Assembly: GCA_030600405.1 (NCBI GenBank) | Contig: JAUVMD010000064.1 | Location: 1 to 6,959, forward strand | DNA from: Nitrospirota bacterium | GTDB taxonomy: Bacteria > Nitrospinota > Nitrospinia > Nitrospinales > Nitrospinaceae | Reading direction: 5' to 3' | Length of the DNA: 6,959 nt | Made by a program: the position numbers and the translations under genes | Shown: piece after piece, positions 1 through 5,602 of the stretch | Numbering within the stretch: position 1 is the stretch's first letter | Layout of the letters: each line of letters begins with the position of its first letter | Notes under the pieces: generated by a model | Told to the model about the DNA's origin: nothing | The model's database searches: none | What the model saw: the letters and a program-made list of their open reading frames with translations, nothing else

Positions 1-110
1 GAAAAGGTTTTCCCGGTTTCAAACACATCCAAATGGTCGGCAAGGGCGGGTAAGGGACATAGTCCCAAAAACATCAACAGAATGAAAAAAGATCGTCTAA
101 TAGTTTTCAT
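1..110 (-). CDS. Secreted protein of unknown function, 5' end only
   Basis: This is the first 36 codons of a gene that runs off the left edge, so its function cannot be told. The ATG is followed by a textbook Sec signal peptide: a charged start (MKTIRR), a hydrophobic core (FFILLMFLGL) and a probable signal peptidase I site after PALA, about residue 24. The mature part visible is DHLDVFETGKTF, which I do not recognise. No good Shine-Dalgarno sequence precedes the ATG. The gene lies 156 bases downstream of the Nudix gene on the same strand and appears to have its own promoter (224-252) and a palindrome near the transcription start. It is therefore probably a separate unit rather than the last gene of the HNH-HPr-Nudix operon. 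The product is inferred to be periplasmic or outer-membrane. Confidence 0.72.
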   Translation of the reverse strand, partial: MKTIRRSFFILLMFLGLCPLPALADHLDVFETGKTF

Positions 111-147
111 TAAGGCGTCTTGATACAGGACTCTCAGGTGACAACTT

Positions 148-157
148 CAACCGGTTG
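148..157. repeat. 10-bp perfect palindrome in the 5' leader of the secreted-protein gene
   Basis: CAACCGGTTG reads the same on both strands. It sits about 40 bases upstream of the start codon at 110, inside the predicted leader. It could be a protein-binding site, but a 10-bp palindrome can also arise by chance. Confidence 0.25.
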
Positions 158-199
158 TTTCCCGACTCCAGAAAAACTGAGCAATAGATTAAGAGGGAT

Positions 200-218
200 T
201 CTGGAAATCATTTCCAGA
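200..218. promoter_or_regulatory. Operator-like palindrome (9-bp arms, 1-bp centre)
   Basis: TCTGGAAAT-C-ATTTCCAGA is a perfect inverted repeat with 9-bp arms around a single base. It begins 5 bases downstream of the predicted -10 box at 224-229, so it covers roughly +1 to +19 of the secreted-protein transcript. This is the usual place for a dimeric repressor to block transcription. The alternative is a hairpin ending the Nudix transcript, whose stop codon is about 50 bases upstream. That is less likely because a 1-base loop is impossible without opening the stem, and no real T-tract follows on the minus strand. Confidence 0.45.
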
Positions 219-223
219 TAATT

Positions 224-252
224 AGTATCAGGCAATCAGACCCCATTCTCAA
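224..252 (-). promoter_or_regulatory. Candidate sigma70 promoter for the secreted-protein gene
   Basis: On the minus strand the -35 is TTGAGA (247-252, 5 of 6 consensus), the spacer is 17 bases and the -10 is GATACT (224-229, 4 of 6). The predicted start of transcription is near 217, giving a leader of about 107 bases before the ATG at 110. It is supported only by consensus match and spacing, plus the neighbouring palindrome. Confidence 0.42.
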
Positions 253-266
253 GTATTTTGGTATGA

Positions 267-773
267 TTAAGCTTTTGATTTTAAATAGTTATCAAAAAAC
301 AGATGAAAGGTAGAGGTGAATTGGCCGGGGTGCTTGTGAACAGACTCTTTTAGATCAAGCATCGGCCAGAACCAGCCTTCACTGATCTCCATGGGGTTGA
401 TGGTGATTTTCTGATCGGTCGTGCATAGATAGGTTTCGACATGCTCCCACAATGTTTCCCTGCTGGCGGGAAATTTCATAAAAAACTGCAATTCCTCGGA
501 AATTCCCAACTCCTCCATGAGTTCCCTATGGGCGCTGGTCCGGTACCCCTCGCCGGCATTCAGATGCCCCGCTGCCGAAGAATCCCAATAACCCGGATTT
601 TCATCCTTGGTCATGGCCCGCTTCTGAAGAAATAACTCTCCCCGGGAATTGAACACCCAAATATGTACGGAACGATGAAACAGGCCTTTCGTATGGACTT
701 CTCTCCGGGTAGCTTGTCCAATGACCCGGTCCTCGGAATCCACCACGTCAAATAATTCTGAAGGATCATCCAT
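267..773 (-). CDS. Nudix hydrolase (YfcD-like, IPP-isomerase-related subgroup)
   Basis: A 168-residue Nudix-fold enzyme, predicted to hydrolyse a nucleoside diphosphate linked to another group, with Mg2+ or Mn2+ as cofactor. The full Nudix box G-x5-E-x7-RE-L-x-EE-x-GI is present at about residues 69-91: G69, E75, R83-E84, E87-E88, G90. The N-terminal LFDVVDSEDRVIG and the HRSVHIWVFN...LQKR and NPGYWDSSAAGH stretches are typical of the YfcD-like branch, which resembles type 1 isopentenyl-diphosphate isomerase. The isomerase active-site cysteine motif is absent, so I do not call it Idi. The substrate is unknown. The gene follows the HPr-fusion gene by 56 bases on the same strand and is probably cotranscribed. 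No strong Shine-Dalgarno precedes the ATG, but the family's N-terminus begins close to this start. Confidence 0.9.
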   Translation of the reverse strand: MDDPSELFDVVDSEDRVIGQATRREVHTKGLFHRSVHIWVFNSRGELFLQKRAMTKDENPGYWDSSAAGHLNAGEGYRTSAHRELMEELGISEELQFFMKFPASRETLWEHVETYLCTTDQKITINPMEISEGWFWPMLDLKESVHKHPGQFTSTFHLFFDNYLKSKA

Positions 774-829
774 ATTTTGAAAAAAGAAAAGTTAAGGGTT
801 AGCCGGATAAAGAAAGGCGAGAAAAAAGA

Positions 830-2158
830 TCAGGCGGACTCCCGCATCGATTTCAAATAGCTGAGTTCGGCGGGGATATTGGTATCCTCGCAATAATTGT
901 GATCGGCCAGGATTTTCAGGTCGTCCAAAACACGTTTATCCCCTTCAAAAACAACCGTTTGATAACCCTTATCCGCTATCGCCCCGCCTGCCTGAAGCAG
1001 ACTCATTACGGAGCGAGCATTGAATTTTTCATCATCCACAAGAAGGAAAGCGTCTGCGTCATAGTTGCGCACAATCAGAGAAATATAGGTCGAAGGACGG
1101 GCATGAAATCCTAAAGGAGTGGGAATGGGCAATTCATATCGAACGGTCTTGACAAAATTTTTCAACAGTTCCTTGCCAAGCAAATCCCCTTCGTGAATAT
1201 AAAAAATACAGTTCTTAAAGCAGAAATTCACTATTTGACTCAACAGTTCATCCTTGTTGACCAGTGTGGAAATAATATGCTTGCATTCCCCCTGGCGGAT
1301 TTCATCCTCGTGCCGCTCATAAAAATGGGTCAGCCAAATGGTGACTTCCAGCAAATGAAGCGGCATTGAAATATATCCACGAAAATTTTTGAGTTCCGCG
1401 TATCTTTTCTGAATATAGGTTCCCTTGATATAGGTATCGAATTCGGATTGTACACTGTGCACCAAGCTCAACACCATGCGGGCCTTCTTTTCGTCGATGA
1501 TTTCGGGAACGATTCTTTTGAGATCCTCCTCCTTCTGCCGGACCCGCGAATTCATATCCTCCATCATGCCGGCCACATTGCTCATTTTCTCGAACATATC
1601 AATGATCCGTTCTTCATCTTCCTTGATCTGCTCATCCTCGGCATTTTTGGGGAGCTGTTTATTCACTTCGACTTCTGAGAACTGGCTTGGGTCAACCGAT
1701 TCCCTGGAATAGTTCAGGTTATTTTTTTCGCCGGCGCGAAGGCATTCCTTATACAGGTTGAGAATGGACTGATTTAAAAAATCTGATGCCTCCTGGGCTT
1801 CTTTAAAAAAAATTTCTTTTTGCTCCTCGGAATCCCGCAGGTTGTAAAAGGGATAACGGTCCACCAAATGCTTGAGGTAAAAACCTGCAATGACCAAATT
1901 CCGTATCGAAGCCACATATTCGGTAAAAAAGGACCAAGTCTTGTTTTGCCGGGCGCCGTGCTCATCCATGAAGCTTTCCAGAAGCTCCGCTTGCTGAATC
2001 AGATTGGAATAGCACTTACGGTTGGCATCGCGCCTTTTGTCGGGAAGCGAAGCGAAGGAATTGAAGGTTTTAAAAAATTGAGATCCCGCCTCTTCCACCA
2101 AGGGAAGAAATTCCTCTTCGGAGATGATCTGGATGAGCGATTTAGGTTCCAAGAGCAA
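830..2158 (-). CDS. HPr-domain fusion protein: long helical N-terminal region with C-terminal HPr phosphocarrier-like domain
   Basis: A 442-residue protein. The last ~105 residues (about 338-442) are an HPr-like domain. GFHARPS carries His352, matching the phosphorylated His15 of HPr, and NARSVMSLL carries Ser383, matching regulatory Ser46; the spacing of 31 residues equals that of free HPr. The ~335-residue N-terminal part is mainly helical, with a charged, coiled-coil-like stretch at about 172-225, and belongs to no family I can name. Free HPr is about 85-90 residues, so this is not an ordinary sugar PTS carrier, and no EI or EII gene is in the window. A phosphorylation-dependent regulatory role is an inference. 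The start used is TTG at 2158: an in-frame TGA lies two codons upstream, so the N-terminus cannot extend further. No good Shine-Dalgarno is seen there; TTG or GTG codons near residues 20-21, after a GAAGAGGAA stretch, are an alternative. The HNH gene ends 41 bases upstream. Confidence 0.85.
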   Translation of the reverse strand: MLLEPKSLIQIISEEEFLPLVEEAGSQFFKTFNSFASLPDKRRDANRKCYSNLIQQAELLESFMDEHGARQNKTWSFFTEYVASIRNLVIAGFYLKHLVDRYPFYNLRDSEEQKEIFFKEAQEASDFLNQSILNLYKECLRAGEKNNLNYSRESVDPSQFSEVEVNKQLPKNAEDEQIKEDEERIIDMFEKMSNVAGMMEDMNSRVRQKEEDLKRIVPEIIDEKKARMVLSLVHSVQSEFDTYIKGTYIQKRYAELKNFRGYISMPLHLLEVTIWLTHFYERHEDEIRQGECKHIISTLVNKDELLSQIVNFCFKNCIFYIHEGDLLGKELLKNFVKTVRYELPIPTPLGFHARPSTYISLIVRNYDADAFLLVDDEKFNARSVMSLLQAGGAIADKGYQTVVFEGDKRVLDDLKILADHNYCEDTNIPAELSYLKSMRESA

Positions 2159-2199
2159 CTTTCATTGATATCGGACCGATTCACGCAGACTGAAAAAGA

Positions 2200-2742
2200 T
2201 TAATTCATCGAAGTCCGGACGATAAACGATTTTGGAAGATACTTCATCCAGCTATCCACATGAGAAGGAGGACCCACGGGAACCACCAATTGATGAAAAC
2301 TAAAATCCGGACGCGAAGGTTTTTTGCCCAGCCTCATTTTGGCCTCTCGGGCCGTCCGGCTTCCCTTTTTCATGTTACAGGGTTTGCAGGCCACCACCAC
2401 ATTGGTCCAAATGGTTTTCCCGCCGCGGGATTTCGGAATGACGTGATCCACGGTCAGGGGGTGTTCCCGGTCTCCACAATACTGGCAGGTAAATTTATCT
2501 CTTCTCAATATGTTTTTCTTGCTAAAGGACACATTTTTTCGCACTTTGCGCTTGACCAGATTGAGCACACGAATTACCGTCGGTACCTGCAGGGACAGCG
2601 AAGGAGACCGCACGACATAACCGTCACATTCTATTTGCTCCGCCCGCCCGCTCAACACCATCACCAGCCCCCGCTTGGCGCTACAAAACTGGAGCGGTTC
2701 GAAGGAATAATTGAGGATGAGTATTTTTAAGGAATTCAACAT
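2200..2742 (-). CDS. HNH endonuclease family protein
   Basis: A 180-residue stand-alone HNH nuclease. The N-terminal part (ILILNYSFEPLQFCSAKR, about 7-24) is typical of a widespread bacterial family of single-domain HNH proteins with no fixed partner. The HNH zinc-finger core spans about residues 84-130: Cys86-x2-Cys89, then Asp99-His100 (VDHVIPKSRGG), Asn114 in the helix and Cys119-x2-Cys122-Asn123. The four cysteines should bind a structural zinc, and Asp99/His100/Asn123 should form the metal-dependent nicking or cleaving site. All key residues are present, so it is probably active. The biological role of this family is not settled, and nothing nearby (no terminase, restriction or recombinase gene) points to phage or restriction. 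It is the first gene of a probable operon with the HPr fusion and the Nudix gene, behind the promoter at 2800-2829. The start ATG at 2742 fits the family N-terminus but has a poor Shine-Dalgarno. Confidence 0.9.
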   Translation of the reverse strand: MLNSLKILILNYSFEPLQFCSAKRGLVMVLSGRAEQIECDGYVVRSPSLSLQVPTVIRVLNLVKRKVRKNVSFSKKNILRRDKFTCQYCGDREHPLTVDHVIPKSRGGKTIWTNVVVACKPCNMKKGSRTAREAKMRLGKKPSRPDFSFHQLVVPVGPPSHVDSWMKYLPKSFIVRTSMN

Positions 2743-2783
2743 GGTCGCTTAATTCACAAAGAAATTCATACATTTTGAAAACC

Positions 2784-2809
2784 AGAGTAAATCTTATTAA
2801 TTTTACTCT
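2784..2809. promoter_or_regulatory. Inverted repeat overlapping the -10 of the HNH promoter (operator-like)
   Basis: AGAGTAAA (2784-2791) and TTTACTCT (2802-2809) form perfect 8-bp arms around a 10-base AT-rich centre. One arm covers most of the predicted -10 box at 2800-2805, and the repeat spans the predicted transcription start. A repressor bound here would exclude RNA polymerase. A weak AT-rich hairpin downstream of the flavoprotein gene is the other reading. Confidence 0.4.
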
Positions 2810-2829
2810 TTACCCCCCTTGACCGTCAA
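2800..2829 (-). promoter_or_regulatory. Sigma70-type promoter for the HNH-HPr-Nudix operon
   Basis: On the minus strand the -35 is TTGACG (2824-2829, 5 of 6 consensus), the spacer is 18 bases including a run of six G, and the -10 is TAAAAT (2800-2805, 5 of 6). The predicted start is near 2793, about 50 bases before the HNH start codon. It lies in the 136-base gap after the flavoprotein gene, where a new transcription unit would be expected to begin. Confidence 0.6.
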
Positions 2830-2878
2830 TATCTTCCGTTTCCCGGGGTATCTCTTTGATAGGACGTAAATCTTTATT

Positions 2879-4297
2879 TTAAAAAAGGTTACCCATCCCC
2901 AAACGGCCCTGCGGATCCAGGGATTTTTTGATTTCCCGCAATTCCCCAAGCGCCTGATCCCCGATCATTTTATGGTAATACTCCTTTTTCAACTTGCCGA
3001 CGCCATGCTCAGCGGAAATGGTGCCCCCCCATTTTAATATCTGATCCACTAAAGTTGCATAAGTCTCCCGCGCCAGAGACATCTGTTTCGCATCCGGCAA
3101 TAAATTAATGTGAAGATGATTATCTCCTATGTGACCAAACATAACGAAGTCCAGTCCACTGGCCGTCAACTCATCCCGGTAAAACTCCATCATCTTTTTA
3201 AAATGCTCATCCCCCACCGCCATATCCGTTCCCATCTTCACCCGTCCCAACCTGGAGTTTTCTTCATTGATCATCAGGGGAACTTCATGGCGAAAATCAT
3301 AAAACTTCTCAATATCCTTCGGGCCTTGGGCAAACCAGGAATTATCTAATAGAACTTTTTCCTTTTCCAGAAACCCGTACCAGGTTTCAAGACAGAGATC
3401 GTACTCCTGCTGACTGGCAACATCCTGTTCAAAGAATAGAGCAGCCTGGGCTTTCTCCGGAATGTTGACGAATTTTTGTTTCAGGCGTTGCAAAGACCGG
3501 CGATCAAAATATTCCAGCGAACACGGTGAAATTTTTGATTCCTCAGACCCCCTGATTTTCTCCAGCAACTTCCAGCACACCTCCTCATGTTCCATAAAAA
3601 GAATGGCGCTCAGAAAATCAGCAGGAGCTTTCAGAAGTTTAAGTGTGCATTCGGTAAAAACACACAAGGTTCCATCCGAACCGATAAACAAATCCAGCCA
3701 GTCCATCCCCGGTTGAACGAAATAACCGGCGGCGTTTTTACACTCTGGACTTTTAAAATTCACTGAAGGAAAGTTAATGGTTGATTCATCGTCCAATTGA
3801 AGAGGCCGGTCGATGGTATCACCCCGACGGACCGAGGCTATCCGTCCATCCGACAGCACAATATCCGCTTCAAGAACGAACTGGCGTGTGGTTCCGTATT
3901 TATAACTGCGGGCGCCGGAGGCATTGGTGGCCAGGGTCCCGCCGATGGCGGCCAGCGATTCGGTCGGGTTGGGAGGATAAAACCAGCCGCTGTTTTTCAA
4001 ATGACTTTGCAGATCTTTCAAAGTAACCGCGGGGCCGACCCGAAGGGTGCCATTGATCACCGATTCCATCTTGTTGAACCGCTCCAATGAAATCACCACA
4101 CCGCCCAAAGGGATACGGGACGCCGTGAGTCCCGTCCCGGCTCCCGCCAAGGTGACGGAATTTTTATTTTCCTTTAAAAAGGCAACCAATTCCTCACGTG
4201 TTTCGGGAATAATAACCTCACTGGCCTGCCCTTCAGAAAAGTTGGAGGCGTCCTTGAGATAAGGGGCAATTGTTTCAGGATCGGTTTTTCTAAACAT
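2879..4297 (-). CDS. FAD-linked oxidoreductase, GlcD / D-lactate / D-2-hydroxyglutarate dehydrogenase family
   Basis: A 472-residue, full-length flavoprotein of the vanillyl-alcohol-oxidase (PCMH) fold, predicted to oxidise a D-2-hydroxy acid to the 2-oxo acid and pass electrons to a quinone, flavoprotein or similar acceptor. The FAD domain occupies about 25-225, with AGAGTGL at 51-57, the PPNPTES...IGGTLATNASG stretch at 108-128, KYG at 133-135 and GSDGTL at 206-211. The C-terminal substrate/metal domain has FGHIGDNHLHIN at 387-398 and SAEHGVG at 428-434. His389, His396 and Glu430 followed by His431 keep the spacing I recall for the metal ligands and catalytic His of D-2-hydroxyglutarate dehydrogenase; Arg336 and Lys354 are candidate carboxylate binders. 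The end DPQGRLGMGNLF is the usual family tail. No iron-sulfur domain is fused and no glcE or glcF lies nearby. The gene follows the VOC gene by 18 bases without a visible Shine-Dalgarno. D-lactate, glycolate or D-2-hydroxyglutarate are all possible substrates. Confidence 0.88.
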   Translation of the reverse strand: MFRKTDPETIAPYLKDASNFSEGQASEVIIPETREELVAFLKENKNSVTLAGAGTGLTASRIPLGGVVISLERFNKMESVINGTLRVGPAVTLKDLQSHLKNSGWFYPPNPTESLAAIGGTLATNASGARSYKYGTTRQFVLEADIVLSDGRIASVRRGDTIDRPLQLDDESTINFPSVNFKSPECKNAAGYFVQPGMDWLDLFIGSDGTLCVFTECTLKLLKAPADFLSAILFMEHEEVCWKLLEKIRGSEESKISPCSLEYFDRRSLQRLKQKFVNIPEKAQAALFFEQDVASQQEYDLCLETWYGFLEKEKVLLDNSWFAQGPKDIEKFYDFRHEVPLMINEENSRLGRVKMGTDMAVGDEHFKKMMEFYRDELTASGLDFVMFGHIGDNHLHINLLPDAKQMSLARETYATLVDQILKWGGTISAEHGVGKLKKEYYHKMIGDQALGELREIKKSLDPQGRLGMGNLF

Positions 4298-4315
4298 GGA
4301 TTCAAAAACGCTGGG

Positions 4316-4921
4316 TCATCGCCGGGTGGATTCCATTAAACCATCAGCTTGCGGGGGCAGGAAACCCTCGTAACCGTGGTGACGCTCAATCAATTCCAGT
4401 ACAGTGTAAATCTTGCCGTCCTTCATCTCCGGCTCGGTAAAAACCTGACGCAAGTCGGTACCAGGATCACCGACCACTTGGCCCGCTACACCAAATCCTC
4501 TTTTTTGAATCACTTTAATCGCGACATCAATATCTTGGACGAGGATGGCAATATGGTGGAAACACTGATCCCCATGAGCATTCACCCATTCGGGAATCAG
4601 GCTCTTACTGCCCCGCTCGCCATCATACGCCTGGTCGATAAACAAGGCCGGGTATCCGGGTTTCCGGAGCACTTTCGCCCACCAATGGTCGAATTCCAAA
4701 ACCCCAATCTTTGGGTCGTAACGGAATCCGAGATCGATAAATTGTTTGGACCGGGCATCCACATCCAAGGTTCGAATGGTGCAATGGTCCACCAGAGGCA
4801 TCCACCCGGCGCCACAGCGGGTCAATTGATCCGCAAATTCCGCTGCCGCCGGGTTTCCTTCCAGAAACCTGCCGAGATAGTCTTGCATCAACTGATCCAG
4901 TGCGTCCATAATCCTACTCAT
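4316..4921 (-). CDS. VOC-superfamily protein, HPPD/DUF1338-like putative non-haem iron dioxygenase
   Basis: A 201-residue protein with two vicinal-oxygen-chelate modules. Module 1 starts at about residue 43 with LVDHCTIRTLD; module 2 starts at about 121 with FHHIAILVQDIDVAIKVI. Candidate metal ligands are His46, His122 or His123, and Glu176 in VLELIER, the His-His-Glu set of type I VOC dioxygenases. The C-terminus (QVFTEP...VLELIERHHGYEGFLP...LMES) resembles the tail of 4-hydroxyphenylpyruvate dioxygenase. The N-terminal helix followed by VDH-x-x-IRT recalls DUF1338 proteins such as the 2-oxoadipate dioxygenase HglS, though that enzyme is much longer. I chose ATG 4921, which overlaps the upstream small gene by 8 bases (ATGAGTAG). 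ATG 4909 is an alternative, and the longer open frame up to 5011 is rejected because it runs through that gene. The next gene, 18 bases on, is the flavoprotein. A glyoxalase or non-enzymatic VOC role cannot be excluded. Confidence 0.75.
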   Translation of the reverse strand: MSRIMDALDQLMQDYLGRFLEGNPAAAEFADQLTRCGAGWMPLVDHCTIRTLDVDARSKQFIDLGFRYDPKIGVLEFDHWWAKVLRKPGYPALFIDQAYDGERGSKSLIPEWVNAHGDQCFHHIAILVQDIDVAIKVIQKRGFGVAGQVVGDPGTDLRQVFTEPEMKDGKIYTVLELIERHHGYEGFLPPQADGLMESTRR

Positions 4922-5078
4922 TGTCCTTATTCGAAGGATTATCCGTTTCGTCCTCCCCCTGGTTTTCATTCCGATTATCCGGTGCCGGACCCTGGTGAAT
5001 AAACCTGGCATAGCGGAACATTAAAACCACCATGCCGATCAAAATACCGATCACCACCACTACAATTATTAGGTCCAT
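4914..5078 (-). CDS. Small single-pass membrane protein, 54 residues, unknown function
   Basis: ATG at 5078 to TAG at 4914 encodes 54 residues. Residues about 3-20 form one strongly hydrophobic helix (LIIVVVVIGILIGMVVLM), followed by a basic edge (FRYARFIHQ) and a very hydrophilic, acidic tail rich in Asn, Asp and Glu (NRNENQGEDETDNPSNKDNE). The positive residues just after the helix suggest the N-terminus faces the periplasm and the tail the cytoplasm. A modest Shine-Dalgarno-like AGGGTGA stands before the start. The gene ends in an 8-base overlap with the VOC gene, so the two are probably translationally coupled, and it is the first gene of the VOC-flavoprotein operon. It could anchor or assist the flavoprotein at the membrane, but nothing in the sequence proves this. 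I do not recognise a family. Confidence 0.7.
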   Translation of the reverse strand: MDLIIVVVVIGILIGMVVLMFRYARFIHQGPAPDNRNENQGEDETDNPSNKDNE

Positions 5079-5100
5079 AAGTCCGTCACCCTGATAACTT

Positions 5101-5129
5101 TAAGTGCCTATAGTTTACCACCAGCCATG
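5101..5129 (-). promoter_or_regulatory. Weak candidate promoter region for the small-membrane-protein/VOC/flavoprotein operon
   Basis: The operon must start in the 140-base divergent gap 5079-5218. On the minus strand this stretch holds TTGTCA followed at 15 bases by TATAGG; just upstream, TTGGTG is followed at 17 bases by TAAACT. Neither is convincing. I mark the region rather than exact boxes. Confidence 0.2.
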
Positions 5130-5167
5130 ACAACCACCAAGGTTTCTACTCAACAGGCCTTATAATA

Positions 5168-5196
5168 TTGACATATCCCGACTCAGGGCGTAAATT
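5168..5196 (+). promoter_or_regulatory. Sigma70-type promoter for the metal-efflux operon
   Basis: The -35 is a perfect TTGACA (5168-5173), the spacer is 17 bases and the -10 is TAAATT (5191-5196, 4 of 6 consensus). Transcription would start near 5203, only about 16 bases before the ATG at 5219. The leader would thus be very short and only just include the GAGGT ribosome site. A TATAAT at 5161-5166 has no good -35 partner. I see no MerR-type dyad in the 17-base spacer, which does not have the 19-20 base length usual for CueR-type promoters. Confidence 0.5.
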
Positions 5197-5205
5197 TGAT
5201 TAAAT

Positions 5206-5210
5206 GAGGT
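5206..5210 (+). promoter_or_regulatory. Shine-Dalgarno site of the small Cys/Met protein gene
   Basis: GAGGT ends 8 bases before ATG 5219 and supports that start. Confidence 0.6.
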
Positions 5211-5218
5211 AGTTCCAT

Positions 5219-5497
5219 ATGGCAAAAATATTTTCGAGAGAATATAAAAAACTCTTTTGCGGCTTGGCATTCGTTCTATTCTTTTGCCTGACGCTGCAAG
5301 CACCCCTCATGTCTTATGGCATGAACGGCATGGATTGCGAAACCAAGATAACCTGCGCCGCCTGTGGATGCGTTGTCAACTCCGTGTCTTCTTCCTTGTC
5401 ACTATCTCCATTTTTTACCGAACTGGCCCCTCCGGCGGAATTTCAGATTCCCAAAGCTCTCCTCATCCAGGAACCCAGGATTCACCCTCCCAGATAG
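5219..5497 (+). CDS. Small exported Cys/Met-motif protein at the head of a metal-efflux operon
   Basis: A 92-residue protein. Residues about 12-30 are hydrophobic (LFCGLAFVLFFCLTLQAPL) after a basic start, giving a signal peptide or membrane anchor. The segment just after it, MSYGMNGMDC...CAACGC (about 31-51), holds Met31, Met35, Met38 and Cys40, Cys46, Cys49, Cys51, with CxxCxC spacing that could bind a soft metal such as copper or silver. The C-terminal third is rich in Ser and Pro and ends in RIHPPR. A GAGGT ribosome site supports the ATG. The gene lies 117 bases upstream of the TolC-family gene on the same strand and behind its own promoter. Short, poorly conserved exported proteins are common at this position in RND metal-efflux operons, in the manner of CzcI. 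Metal binding or sensing is an inference; I do not recognise a named family. Confidence 0.68.
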   Translation: MAKIFSREYKKLFCGLAFVLFFCLTLQAPLMSYGMNGMDCETKITCAACGCVVNSVSSSLSLSPFFTELAPPAEFQIPKALLIQEPRIHPPR

Positions 5498-5532
5498 TCT
5501 GCCACCACCCTTTGCAAGAAGTGTAATACTAT

Positions 5533-5548
5533 TAGCCTAAATAGGCTA
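5533..5548. repeat. Inverted repeat between the small exported protein and tolC-like genes
   Basis: TAGCCTA (5533-5539), AA, TAGGCTA (5542-5548) form perfect 7-bp arms. As RNA it would give a short 6-bp stem with an AAAU loop, followed by UUCUUAUUC. That is too weak and T-poor for a confident terminator, but it could act as an attenuator, an RNA-processing hairpin or an operator between the two genes. Confidence 0.35.
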
Positions 5549-5602
5549 TTCTTATTCAAACCCGCGCTTCCTGCACAACCCGTTGTATTTAATTCAAGAA
5601 TT

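Noticed and set aside
200..218. Rho-independent terminator after the Nudix gene
   Set aside because: The centre is one base, the stem is only moderately GC-rich, and no T-run follows on the minus strand.
267..773. Isopentenyl-diphosphate isomerase (Idi) as the Nudix function
   Set aside because: The overall layout is similar, but the cysteine of the isomerase active site is missing and the canonical hydrolase Nudix box is complete.
1820..2203. Plus-strand open frame of 127 codons opposite the HPr-fusion gene
   Set aside because: It is the shadow of the N-terminal coding region, with no domain and no start signal.
2260..2730. Plus-strand open frame of 156 codons opposite the HNH gene
   Set aside because: It is a mirror of the HNH coding sequence; the composition is rich in His, Arg and Phe and no motif is seen.
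2200..2742. HNH gene as part of a phage, retron or restriction system
   Set aside because: No terminase, portal, reverse transcriptase, methyltransferase or integrase lies nearby, and the N-terminal region matches the common chromosomal stand-alone family.
4349..5002. Plus-strand open frame of 217 codons opposite the VOC gene
   Set aside because: It is antisense to a protein with clear VOC motifs and to the small membrane gene. Its translation has no recognisable domain, and no ribosome site precedes it.
4922..5011. N-terminal extension of the VOC protein to residue count 231
   Set aside because: The extra 30 residues are strongly basic, have no family counterpart and lie over the better-supported 54-residue membrane-protein frame.
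5161..5166. TATAAT as the main -10 of the efflux operon
   Set aside because: There is no -35-like hexamer at the right distance upstream, whereas TTGACA just after it pairs with TAAATT at 17 bases.
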